Positions 33,443-43,785 of a stretch of 64,000 bases of DNA are shown here, one piece after another (the first letter of the stretch is position 1; every line of letters starts with the position of its first letter). The notes under the pieces were generated by a model. It was not told the origin of the DNA, ran no database searches, and saw nothing but the letters and a program-made list of their open reading frames with translations. The stretch is taken from assembly GCA_944470555.2 (NCBI GenBank), contig OX104132.1, positions 6,209,755-6,273,754 on the forward strand. The letters run 5' to 3'. The stretch is from Heterobilharzia americana (taxonomy: Eukaryota > Platyhelminthes > Trematoda > Strigeidida > Schistosomatidae). Both the position numbers and the translations under genes were made by a program.

Positions 33443-34504
33443 TTATCTCGAGGTGCACGGCTTCCATGAGAAAGGCGACAATGTTACAAGGAGATGAGGG
33501 AGTCCCAGCGTCGGACAGTAGTCGGTCCACATTCGGCTGTCAAACCGTTCCCTCTCGACCAACAATGAGTTTGTCGATACATCGACGTTGAACAAAATGA
33601 TCGAGTTGGTCCTCTTGTGACCTGGGCTCGTTGTGAGTGGCATGCCCGACATCCCAATGGTTTTGATTAATTCCACTGGTTGTTCCTCAGTCACGCTGTG
33701 TGGGATGTTTGGAGTGGGTTTCGTAGAGGGTTCAGCGGTCGATGTCTTTGGCCATGCGCTTGACGTCCCCTCGGGCTGGGTAGGAGGTATGGAGACTTGA
33801 CCTAATATGGTCCGCACGCGAGGTGGCGTGCCCGCAGCTGGAGCCCTAGGTCTGTTTCCAGGTCTCTCTGTGTTATCCTTTGGTGTTAACCCTACTTTAT
33901 CCGAGGATGCTGGTAGCTTTTGCGTGGCGGAGAGCATCTCTTCCAGGCTTTCTGTGCGCAGTGCGGGCATTTTCCTGCACTCTGGACAGATGTACCAGGA
34001 CCACTTGCATGGTCGTCTCTTCATCAGCTTATAATATTGTCGGGGGACCTTGGTGTCGCAGTGGCAATGCACCCATCGGTGACATAGGTTGCATGCAAAC
34101 GCCTCATCGGCTACCGAAACAACTTTAGTGCAAACACTGCAGTCATCGGGTGTCGTAATGCAGCCTTCTTTCCATGAATAAGGTGCTATGGATTGTGGCG
34201 AACCGCTTGTGGCTGCCTTGTTCTAAAGCCTTTTACGTCGTCTTCTATTTTCAGGCATGGTATGATCCTTGCTCAAGATAGGACTAGTTTGTGACGGGCT
34301 AGTGCTTCTCTGTGTCACCTGTCTGACGGCGACTGGAATTCTAGAAATATGGGTTGGCCACTTCTTTAGAAGTTCGGTGTTCTGCCCTGCCTCTGTTTGT
34401 CTACGAGTACAGACTAGTGTGTTGTTTCGGGTGTTATCGTCCCTTTTTGTGCACAACCACGTTATCCGTGTCAAAACTTCGGATCTAGCGTTTTGGGCAA
34501 ACAT
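33443..34504 (-). pseudogene. LINE copy A ORF1 with PHD-type zinc finger
   Basis: One frame with a single internal TAG (34223-34225) between an N-terminal basic segment ending PENRRRRKRL and the finger. The finger reads DCSVCTKVVSVADEAFAC, NLCHRWVHCHCD and then WYICPECRKMP, giving the Cys4-His-Cys3 spacing of a PHD finger. PHD fingers are known in CR1-group ORF1 proteins. A Pro/Ser/Thr-rich region follows. Further ORF1-like sequence (SYASLTDVLHAWYNAKDRM) continues in other frames at about 33160-33010. Confidence 0.8.
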
Positions 34505-34962
34505 GTCACTATGATTTAAACTTCTTGGGAAAACAAGTAGTTAACAACAATAAGAGGGTTGAAGACTAAATGCAGCAAAAGGACAGAATAGATAAGGGAA
34601 GACAACTTGTGTTGGCTCACCTTCAGACACTTGTCACTTGATCCTCTGCTCTTGACCAACAAGTTTAACCGTAAGCTCCAGATGTGCATGTATAACCAGG
34701 AAAGATATTTCCTGGGGAATGACCTCCGAGGAGAACCGAGAGCTAAGGCAGTTTGGCAGTTGAAACGCCCAAGAACCACTGACAGGAGGTAGACCGGTTG
34801 GTTCAAAGGAATAATAATGCCAATTTTCAACTTTTGAGAAGTGAGCTGACGAATACACAGGGGTGAGGTGCCTGCAGAAACAGAAGTGCTGCAAACGTTA
34901 AATCTTTTTAGATTGAGTATTGCAAGTGGGAGTTTTTCAATGTGGAAAAATCCAAAAGCTGA

Positions 34963-35446
34963 GAGACGAGCGAAAACACGTCACTATTCAAGGAGCGCGC
35001 AACGCAAGACCCATGGTAGATCTACTCCTGCGTAATTTTGTGCTCCTGTTTCGAATTTTGCTTGCTGCTCACTTTTGTTGTTCACTTTTCAGGTTTGCCT
35101 AACCAGCCTTGCATTCAAATGGAATCCCAAAGATCGCATTTGTCAGGGCGCACCTAGCCATCAAAACCTTATGACGAATGCGCACACTCTAAGGTCATGG
35201 CTGTCATGCGTCCCCACCTTCGAGAATATTGGAAGATTCAAACAATAATTAGGTTATTCCTAATTTTGAACTGAGCCTGCTTCAACACACCTCTTATATG
35301 CCATGAATAACGGTATCTAATGTATGGCTTAACACTGTACATAATAGTCATTTCTAATTATCAAAATGATCAAACCTGTAAACTGGTTTGTATTCATGTG
35401 ACCAATGTTGTATGAAATACGTATATTATTATTATTATGATTATCA
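34963..35446 (+). mobile_element. 3' end of an unrelated LINE with (ATT)n tail
   Basis: Bases 35240-35446 match 48861-49110 (TGAACTGAGC, CCAAAATGA-like blocks, TGTAAACTGGT and ATGTTGTATGAA). Both copies end in ATT-rich tails (TATTATTATTATTATGA at 35424-35440). The shared tail marks a LINE 3' terminus inserted next to, or into, LINE-S. The upstream 280 bases have no recognised coding motif. Confidence 0.55.
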
Positions 35447-35645
35447 GCTTAACACCAGTCCTCTCTAGAGTTATGGAAAAAGTAATTAAGAGCAGCGTCT
35501 CTGATTACCCATTAACAGAAAAAACTAATCACAAAGTCTCAGCATGCTTTCATAAGGGATAGGCCCTGTGTTGCATACCACTGGTTTCTTCAACTTCATT
35601 ACTAGTAACTGTGAGGTACGAAAAATCGTCATTGTTGTATACATT
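35447..35645 (+). pseudogene. LINE-S reverse transcriptase, left part
   Basis: The frame SLTPVLSRVMEKVIKSSVSD is followed by FHKG, the RT fingers just before motif A, with stops. The last codons (IVIVVYI at 35622-35645) stop at the SR2 insertion and continue at 38950 with VVYIDISKAFDKVSHNILF. Confidence 0.8.
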
Positions 35646-35664
35646 AATATTATTATTATTAGTC

Positions 35665-37471
35665 CCTTGGGTTCCTAGTGGAACATAGGGCTTCAGTAGC
35701 ACGTCTCCAGTGAATTCTGTTCTCTGAGATCTTTTGAATCTGGTTCCACGACAGCCCACAACCTCTCATTTCTTCCTTGCACGACCTCCTCCATTTCACC
35801 CTCACCACGGACATCCAACTCGTCGCTTCCCATGGGGATTCCACTCGAGTACCTGGCCTAAAAAGACGCGTGATGTCCTCAGTCGGCCTTCTCAGTGCAT
35901 GCCCAATCCATCTCCACTTCCTCCAAATGCATATTTGTTGCGTGATAGGTTCTTGAAAAGTTGGTTCGTTCCCAGAAAAAGCTCCTTGTTGCTTATTCTA
36001 AAAATTCTGGCCATCCCACTGATCTTAAGTAGCGAGCAAAAGTAAGCAGCTGTTGATGAATGTCTGTAGTTTATTGGAAATGCCTTTCGTGACGCGCCAA
36101 GTCTCTGAGCCATAAAACAGAAGCACTGACTTGACTGGGTTGGTGTTGAAGATCCGTATCTTGTTCCACATGCTGAGTGCAGAAAAAAAGATCTCCACAC
36201 TGGTTTCAGGCTAATGAACGCCTGTCTTGCTTTCCCGATTCTGACTTTGACATCCTCGTCTGTGCCACCGCTGCCTGTAGTTGAAACAGTGCTTCATAGA
36301 TAAGTAAAGGAGGTTACTTCCTTTAAGTTTCTCCCGTTGACGGTGATTGGAGTTTGTTGTTGAAAAAAAAAAAAAAGTGGTGGTGTGGTATCTTCATTAC
36401 CTCTGTTTTCTCTATATTCACTTGAAGTCCCGTCTTCGCTGCCTCTTCTATCAACTTGTTAGTTTTTGCCTGCAGATCTTCAAGTTTATGTGACATCAGG
36501 CACAAGTCATCAAAGGCGAAATCCAGATCTTCTAGGTTCTTTTCCGCAATCCAGCCTAACCCCCTCTTCTCGTTGCCCACTGTTTGCTGCATGACCCAGT
36601 CCACCACAATCACGAATATCATGGGGGATAGTAGGCAACCTTGTTTCACTCCTGTCTTCACTTCAAAAGCATCACTGAGCTTCCCATTGTGAATTACTTG
36701 GCATGTGGCATCTTCATATAGTTGTTGAATGAGGCGGATAAAAATTTGCGGTACTCCGTAGTAATGAAGCAGCTTCCAAATTACCTCTCGGTCGACGCTG
36801 TCAAAGGCCTTCTCAAAGTTGATGAAGTTGAGGCAGAGAGCTGATTGCCATTCTATGCTCTGTTCTATGATGATGCGAAGCGTTGCAATTTGGTCTGCAT
36901 ATGATTTGTACTTCCTGAAGCCAGCCTGTTCCGGTCGTAGTTTTGAATCCAGTGCATCCTTAAGCCTCTCCAGGATGATGCAGTTTAATATTTTACTTGG
37001 GGTGGACAGGAGAGTGATTCCGCGCCAGTTCTTGCAAACACTGAGGCCTCCCTTCTTCGGGAGTTTGACAAGGTAACCCTTCTTCCAATCGACAGGTACC
37101 TTCTCTTCCTTCCACACCTTCTGCAATAGTGGTGTGAGCATGTCTACTGTTGTCTCTGCGTCTGTTCTCAGTGCTTCTGGAGGAATCCTATCTAGTCCTG
37201 ATGCTTTCCCACATTTCAGTAGCTTTATGGCGTTCAGGACTTCCATTTTTGGTGGAGGATTTATGTTCACTTGTAGTTCAGCGGCTGCAGGTGGTATTTC
37301 TGGACGAAGTGCAGGTGGTGGTAAAAAAAAACGATTCAAGAGCTTCTTGAAGTGGTCGGCCCATCGTTTCCTCTGTTTCTCTTCTTTTGTAATTAAATTT
37401 CCTTCTTCATCTTTTATTGGTTTCATCTGTGTTGGTCTCTTCCCTGATAGCAACCTGGTTATTTGATACAA
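35665..37471 (-). pseudogene. SR2-like reverse transcriptase and C-terminal domain
   Basis: The frame 37471-36323 (382 codons) carries LLKCGKASGLDRIPPEAL, NWRGITLLSTPSKILN, RPEQAGFRKYKSYADQI, FINFEKAFDSVDREVIWKL, KTGVKQGCLLSPMIFVIVVD and LDFAFDDLCLMSHKLEDLQ. The catalytic FADD motif has one extra residue (FAFDD), and motif A begins NFEKAFD rather than DFEKAFD. Downstream, broken frames give SVLLFYGSETWRVTK, RKWRWIGHALRRPTEDITR and ENRIHWRRATEALCSTRN, the standard RTE C-terminus, reaching the tail. A poly-A run (36364-36376 on the complementary strand) lies at the first frame break. Confidence 0.92.
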
Positions 37472-37486
37472 TGTCGTCAGGTCTCT

Positions 37487-38763
37487 CTAAAAAATACCTG
37501 CAGCCTGTTCTGCTTCACTTGCCAGTGTTTCGTAGAAGTGTCTTTTGTCTTTGCGTGCACTCTTCTTCACTTCTTTGTCCAGTGTTTTATACATTGTGCT
37601 CAGTTCCTCTTGTCGTTGAGCATCCTTGCACTGGTTTATCTTCTGCTTCACCATCCTCCTCTCCTCTATCAGCTTCCAGGTATCCATCGAGATCCATTCC
37701 TTATCTTCTTTCTTCTTCCTTCCTAATACTGTTGTGCAGGTTTCTTTCCACATGGCTTTCAAAGACTTCCAGTGTTCTTCCACACAGGTTTCTTCAGGGA
37801 TCTTCCTCGATATCTCCCATTTTGTCTTGATGGCTGCCTTGAAGACCTCCTTTGTAGTTTCATCCTTCAGTTTCCGAGTGTTGTACTTGAATTGAGGTCT
37901 ATCACCAGCTTCCTTGAAGGCTTTTAACTTGATTTGGAAGGTTCCTGGCACTAGATAGTGGTCTGAACCTACATCTGCTCCTCTTCTTGACCTTGTGTCA
38001 AGTAGACTGTGTCTCCATTTTCTTGAGATTGAGATAAAGTTGATCTGATTTTTAGTGTGTCCAAAAATCTGGTGAAATCCATGTCGCTTTGTGGATATCC
38101 TTGTGCCTGAACACACTGCCTCCAGTCACCAAATCGTTGAATGCACAGAATTCTGCAAACAATTTTCCATTCTCGTTCATTTCACCTAGCGCCTCTCGAC
38201 CCATGGTTAGTTCTCTTCCCGTGTTGTCCACCCCCAGTTTGGCATTCATGTCGCCCATTAGAATTTTGATATCGCCAACTGAGGTCTTGTCCAGTGTTGA
38301 TTGCAGTTGTCTGTAGAATTCCTCCTTTTTCTCTTACTCTGCATTATTTGTAGGTGTATAGCATTGTATGATTGTGACCTTCCTTCCTTTTGAGTTGAAT
38401 CTTGCTGTCATGATCCTGATACTGGAGGAGATTGTTTCCCACTGCATGAGAGACAGCTTTCGATGTTCTTGGGGACATCATGATAGCCACTCCCTTAGTG
38501 TGCTCGTGGTTGTCGTCTGGGTGATCCGAGTAGATTATTGATTCTCCAGTTGACAGTTTGGAGACTCCACTTTCATTCCATCTGCTTTCGCAAATCCCAA
38601 GCACTTCGATGTGATACCTTCTCATCTCCTTTGCAATCTGGGCTGCCTTACTGGGTTCAAACATCGTACGGACATTCCATGTCCCCATGTTTACTTTCGC
38701 TTTCATCGAGAGAAGACACATCGGCCAATTGGCTTCCCGATGGCTTTCACCAACTGGCATCAT
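37487..38763 (-). pseudogene. SR2-like endonuclease and linker
   Basis: On the minus strand NMGTWNVRTMFEPSKAAQI, then ICESRWNESG, YSDHPDDNHEHTKGVAIMM, IKILMGDMNAKLGVDNTG and AGSDHYLV-like motifs (GADVGSDHYLVPGTFQIKL) follow in APE endonuclease order. They lie in several frames separated by frameshifts at about 38340, 38260 and 38060. The linker includes FKAAIKTKWEISRKIPEET and KGWISMDTWKLIEERR-like sequence. Catalytic Asn, Glu, Asp and His positions are recognisable; the protein is disrupted. Confidence 0.88.
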
Positions 38764-38949
38764 TTCGCCTATCCGATTCCAGTGAGGAATAATTTTGTTT
38801 TCATTTTTTCATATTTTGTTTGTGCTTTGAAGTTTCTTTAGTGATTAGATTTGTTTTACGGGGTAGGGTTGCTAGCCCTAAGCCCAACCTTCCCTCTTTA
38901 CCCGGGCTTAGGACCGGCTAGTAACTAGTGAACTAGTTAACCAGGAGAG

Positions 38950-40085
38950 GTTGTATACATTGATATATCAAAGGCATTTGATAAGGTGTCTCATAATATT
39001 CTGTTTAACAGGCTACAATCAATTAGTATTCGCGACCCCTTACTTTGTTGGATAAAATCATTTCGTAGCGATTGTGCCTGAATCGTGAAGGTAAACTCCG
39101 TGGAGTCTGAACCTTAACATATAACTAGCGGAGTTTTACAGGGTAGTGTCCTTGGGCCTCTGCTGTTCATAATTTATATCAACAGTGTGTGTAACCGATT
39201 CAGTGAATGTGAAACACTCCTACACGCCGATGACTTGAAGGTTTTGTACACTCGTCAATCCCATGTACTGAGTAATGCTGCGCGGCGGGAACTAGGTAAA
39301 CTTGCATCATGGCGCGCTGAGTCCCACCTCGAATTCAATAACGACAAGCGTGGTTGGCTTACCATAGGCAACGACAACCATGACCTGACCCTCGAGGTAT
39401 GCGGAAAACAGCTACCTAGACCAGCTTCTGTGCTAGATCTTGGTATCAGATGTTCCAGAGACTTGACATTCTCGAAACGAACAGCTTATATCAAATCCAA
39501 ATCACTTAAACTCTTAGGATGCATTATTCGTGACTTCTGCAGCACTGAGTCACGGGTTCTACTCTATAAAATGCGCATTCGTCCACTTTCAGAATATTGC
39601 CCGTCTGTTATCAATAGTTTTCGGGGAAGCAGTAATCCGAAAGTCGATGGGATACAACGTTACTTCACCTTCAGAACATTAGGAGCTGACTGTAATCTAG
39701 ACTACACACCCAGATGTGACATGTTGGGGGTCAGAACCACTCTGGAAGGGGAGACTTAAACTGAACCTCATATTTTATTATAAGTTACTTCACCAGCACT
39801 TGCACTATACTGGTCCGCAAATAAAGCTAATTGTAACGTCTACATACAATATGCGCAACCATAAAGTATTAGTTGAGACTGAGTGTTGTACGACGAGCTT
39901 GCGAGATAATTTGTTCCTTAAAAATTCTCACACATTTGGAATAGGCTTCCAGAGGAAACTCGTACAGCAAGCTCGTTGACAATTTTACGCCCTTCACTTA
40001 ATAGGCTACTAATAAACGACAAGTCTATCGCTCAGTTAACCGCCACCTATACATCCTGGACTAATGAGGATACGCTTGTACCTTG
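38950..40085 (+). pseudogene. LINE-S reverse transcriptase, right part, and 3' region
   Basis: It continues the RT interrupted by the SR2-like element: VVYIDISKAFDKVSHNILF, LLCWIKSF, SGVLQGSVLGPLLFIIYIN, TLLHADDLKVLYTRQ (the FADD box reads HADD), LTLEVCGKQLPRPASVLDLG and LLYKMRIRPLSEYCPSV. The C-terminal frame breaks near 39760 and ends around 40000. The longest open piece is 39187-39759. This is another CR1/Jockey-type LINE, distinct from copies A and B and from LINE-Q. Confidence 0.88.
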
Positions 40086-41586
40086 AAATGAATGAAACAG
40101 CTGTCGTAGCCCTCGAGTTGCTTCTACACCTGCGGGTTGACGACTGGTTGCAAAGGTGTGAGCACTGGTTCCCATCCTCACTATAATGAACTTATGTACA
40201 CTGGTTTTCTCTCAAGGCCACTACGATACACTCGTGTGGAAAAGTTCTAAGAATTTTATAATGGAAAAACTATGTGGTTAATCACATATTGATACATGAA
40301 AATGTACATAAAGTTCGAATAGGTTTAAAAGTATAAGAACTTCTCTCTTTTCCAAGCCGGTCTGCGTGCTATTTCCCTCCCCCACATCTGCTCGTGCTTC
40401 TTCTGTGTTTTCTATTTTACAGTAACAGCTCGATGACGACATTTGACGCTGAATTTCAATCTGGACATATCTACTAAATGAAAATAATACCTACTGTTTA
40501 ACTCCATGAATTATTGATCTGCTCCCAATCTTTCGAGGTTTCTGGAACATCTCCACAATCAACTCATCAGCTCGTCAGGATTCTTCTTGCGACGAACCAT
40601 CTAAAGTTTCCCAACAGCCATAGTGGCACAAATATTCTTAACAAATGATCAAACGAGAGACCAATTCACCTATTGGCTCGGAACACGACTTACATGCAGT
40701 CGTTCCAAACTACATGTTTTCTAGCGCCCTGTATCAAGTAATGTTTTCAAGTGAAAGTTACTATGCATCGAATACACTTCCCGAATGATGCTGATTACGG
40801 TTATATGAACGATGCCTGAAGTCCATATATAACTGCTGCCGTTTAGGCTATTAACCGTCTCAGCGTCTACCTTCATCTACTACTAGAAGTACTCACAGTG
40901 GACTTAATGTATACTACCTTTAAACCACATAGTGAACTGGAAATGCATGGATTTAGACACTCACCTTGGTTATATAACTGTGGATACTTACAGATACTCC
41001 AGATCGTATAAATAGGCCGTTTGTGCTTAGAAGAGCTAAAAACTGAAGAACTTTCCAGTGAATGGATGTTTATATTACTAAATGAGAAACTATGCAAATG
41101 GACTGACAACGCCGTTTGGTTATAACGCAAATTTCGAACATTGCACGCTTTTATAGTTGATAGTGGAACCTATCTGTCTAATGACAGATGGGAATCCATG
41201 CCCGTCTCTTGATTTGCAGCAAGTTTTAATAAGTTTATGCATATCAATAACTTGCCATGTGAGTTATATAATTCCACATACTATCCTGTAAACTTTCAAA
41301 ATCATCATTTTGACGCTGCCTGTGAACTGGTATCTGTCATGTTAAATCCATTATATGGGAATGGGAAGTTTCATTATCTTCGCTTTGACGCACTTCATAT
41401 GGCGTGACCGCGATCTAATGCTTTTGGTGGAGTTAAACGACCTTCCCTCTTTACTATTCAGGACCCATAGAATCATGTAGATTTTTCGACATATCCCAAT
41501 GTGATGATGCATGTAAACTGGCTACTCTCACATTCACTTAATAATTTGAGGGCAAAAACGAATTATTTTTTTATAAAGACAGTGTA
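40086..41586. other. No gene recognised
   Basis: The first part is probably LINE-S 3' untranslated sequence. The rest, to the start of the right arm, has no recognised motif. A piece near 41340-41390 (LYGNGKFHYLRFDALHM in one frame) may be an unidentified decayed coding remnant. Confidence 0.4.
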
Positions 41587-43785
41587 TACGAGGTTTTTAT
41601 GGTTAGTACCGTTTATAATAACCCGTATTGAGCTAGGCAGAGCATTTAATGCACCATCTTCAATTTTATCACCTTCGGCAAGACTACATACATAAATCAG
41701 GCAACCTCCTCCACGCTTATGATCTCCATTAGTGCGATAAAGGGTATAACCATCTATGCACAAGTCTACATCAAGTACTGAGGTGGGGCACCATGATTTA
41801 GTGACTAATATCACTGTAGGCTTAGTTAGCAAGACTGTCGTTCTCAGGTCAGAAATTTTCTTCGGCAACGAGCGTGCATTGATGAGCAGAAGTGTGAAAA
41901 GGTTACCATAACTTGTGAAGTGTTTTACAATATCTTGTACGTCTAGTTGGTTAGAGAAAGTTCCTATACTTAATTCATTAGACGATGTGCTACTTGCGTT
42001 ACGGATATGATGAGACTCAGTGGTGGTGGATGGCGATATGATCAGTGAAGTTTCATTGTACAATGATTTATGATCACTTGCTTTTTGAGGGTGCGTATAC
42101 GTAGTTGATGCGCTGTTCATTCTTACTGGTGGCGTACAGTGTAGTTCGTGATCGGTGCAAACCGAGGATGGCAGCTCCAGGCTCGTGTTTCTGGAGGGTG
42201 GAACGATCCTATCTACCATGGGTCATACACATTGTTCGGGGTCCCAAAAAATTTTGATAAGGCTCAAAAGTAGGGATGGTATCAGGGGGGTAGTTATATA
42301 CATTCCCAAAGTACTGGCTAGGGTCATCCGGGTGCCGATGTAGGTTTGAGTAGGGTATATATGACCTGTATGCCATGAATGTATTTGGTATGCCACATGG
42401 CATCCTGTTGGAGCCCTGATGGCCGGGTGAACGTGATCTAGGGTACTGTCTAATGTCAGATGCCTTCAAGTTATTGAAGTGTCTCTTTCTAACGGTTGAG
42501 GTTAAGTGTGTAACATGCCCTCTCGGTGGGTTTTCTTTTCGAGATGCCGTACTCCCCATAGATCCAATAGTGGTTTTGACTATGGCAACTATGTTAGCTA
42601 CGAAGTTTTTTTCGCCATCGTTAGACAGAATGCGTTTAAAATGGCTTTCTTCGGGAGCTTTGTGGGTCTAAATTGCATGGTTTTACCTGCAGGTCTGTGT
42701 TTAGTGACGTTACTATCAGCTAAAGGGTTTTTATCTATAGTTACCTTAGGGAGGCTAGTGCTGATAGTTGGGGTTTCATGAGGAATTAAACAATCCGAAT
42801 TGCTTAGGTCCAAGTCCACTTGGAATTGCTTTACCACCAGAGTGGTTGGCGCAATAGGATTACTAGTCGTAGCAGCACTATTCGAATGTTTCTCAGGGCA
42901 TCCAGTACCTTCATAGTTTGCATGTGTCGGAGTGGTAGGAATTTTTCTCATTTGTTTTCTGCGCTGACAAGGAGTTTTGTCCTGTACAATTGTAATAGTC
43001 TTATATGATCCTGATAGTTAATGAACCTCTTAGCATCATATGAGATGGTGAACTTGAAAAGAATGGGGCAACTTAGTTGTGCTGCTTTCTTGCCGAGACG
43101 TTTACAGTCGCAGTGTATAGTCGTCATGCCGTATGCGTTTAATATTGTTTTCTTGACGACATCAAAAGATACGGTATCTGGAATATTATATACTATTGCC
43201 TGTTTAGAAGATGCTAGCCTCTTCATTACTTCAGTTGTCAAGACACCTATTAGGGTTCCAGCTTCTTCGATATGGTTTGAGGCTAGATTGTTGTGTTTCA
43301 TGAAATGATATGCGAAGGGTTGGAAGTCCTCAACTACTCCCTAATTCCATCTATCATGGACTCAATACCGTCAGTTTCTTTTCTATTTTCCCTGATGTGA
43401 TTATTCATTATCGAAATCATATCTCCAACCCTAACGAGCGGTGTAAGGCATGTAAGTTCGTCGGGATCTGGATCATATGACGTGATAGAGTTTCGGTTAC
43501 AACCTGAAATATTAGCGGAACCGACTCTTTTATTCTTATTGCTAGAGCTACCTATCTTTGAGCGCCTTGCTTTTGACCGTCTCATTCTTACAGTAAGTTC
43601 TATGTGAGATGTGCGATTGGTGGTAAGGGGAATGAGCGCAAAAGGATTGGAATATACTGTCTATACATAACAATGCAGCCTCAAATTACTCAAACATAAT
43701 GAATGGTTATATTACTATGAACATACAATAATAATGAGCTAAGCCTAGCAAGAAATCGACAAAAGATATAATCAAGTATCACGTG
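41587..43785 (-). pseudogene. LINE-Q 5' part in the right arm (ORF1 and truncated endonuclease)
   Basis: ORF1 pieces at 43585-43334, 43301-42948 and 42951-42598 and the endonuclease frame starting at 42219 are the same as in the left arm, including the TKSW substitution. The endonuclease is cut after INGTNHK. ORF1 has Thr where the left arm has Ala (NSITSYD versus NSIASYD). Confidence 0.9.

Larger units (their letters stand above)
29437..34962 (-). mobile_element. CR1-like LINE, copy A, near full length (5.5 kb)
   Basis: It is co-terminal with copy B at 55470-60993: both match from CAATATTGATAGTGCGAGCG on the left to AAAATCCAAAAGCTGA on the right, with different flanks beyond. The 3' end of copy A continues as an 8-bp-like near repeat (CAATATTGGATATTGG on the minus strand), as in many CR1 elements. 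ORF1 with a PHD-type finger and ORF2 with endonuclease and RT follow in order. Stops and frameshifts in ORF1, in the endonuclease and at both ends of the linker are shared with copy B. Confidence 0.92.
35646..38949 (-). mobile_element. SR2-like RTE element, near full length, with 12-bp target duplication
   Basis: It is bounded by GTTGTATACATT at 35634-35645 and again at 38950-38961. The 3' tail (minus strand) is TAATAATAATAATATT. Coding order is endonuclease, linker, RT and C-terminal domain, matching the single-ORF RTE layout of schistosome SR2. The 5' region around 38860-38930 contains CTAGCCCTAAGCCCAACC and the partly inverted CCCGGGCTTAGGACCGGCTAG. Total length is about 3.3 kb. Confidence 0.92.
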
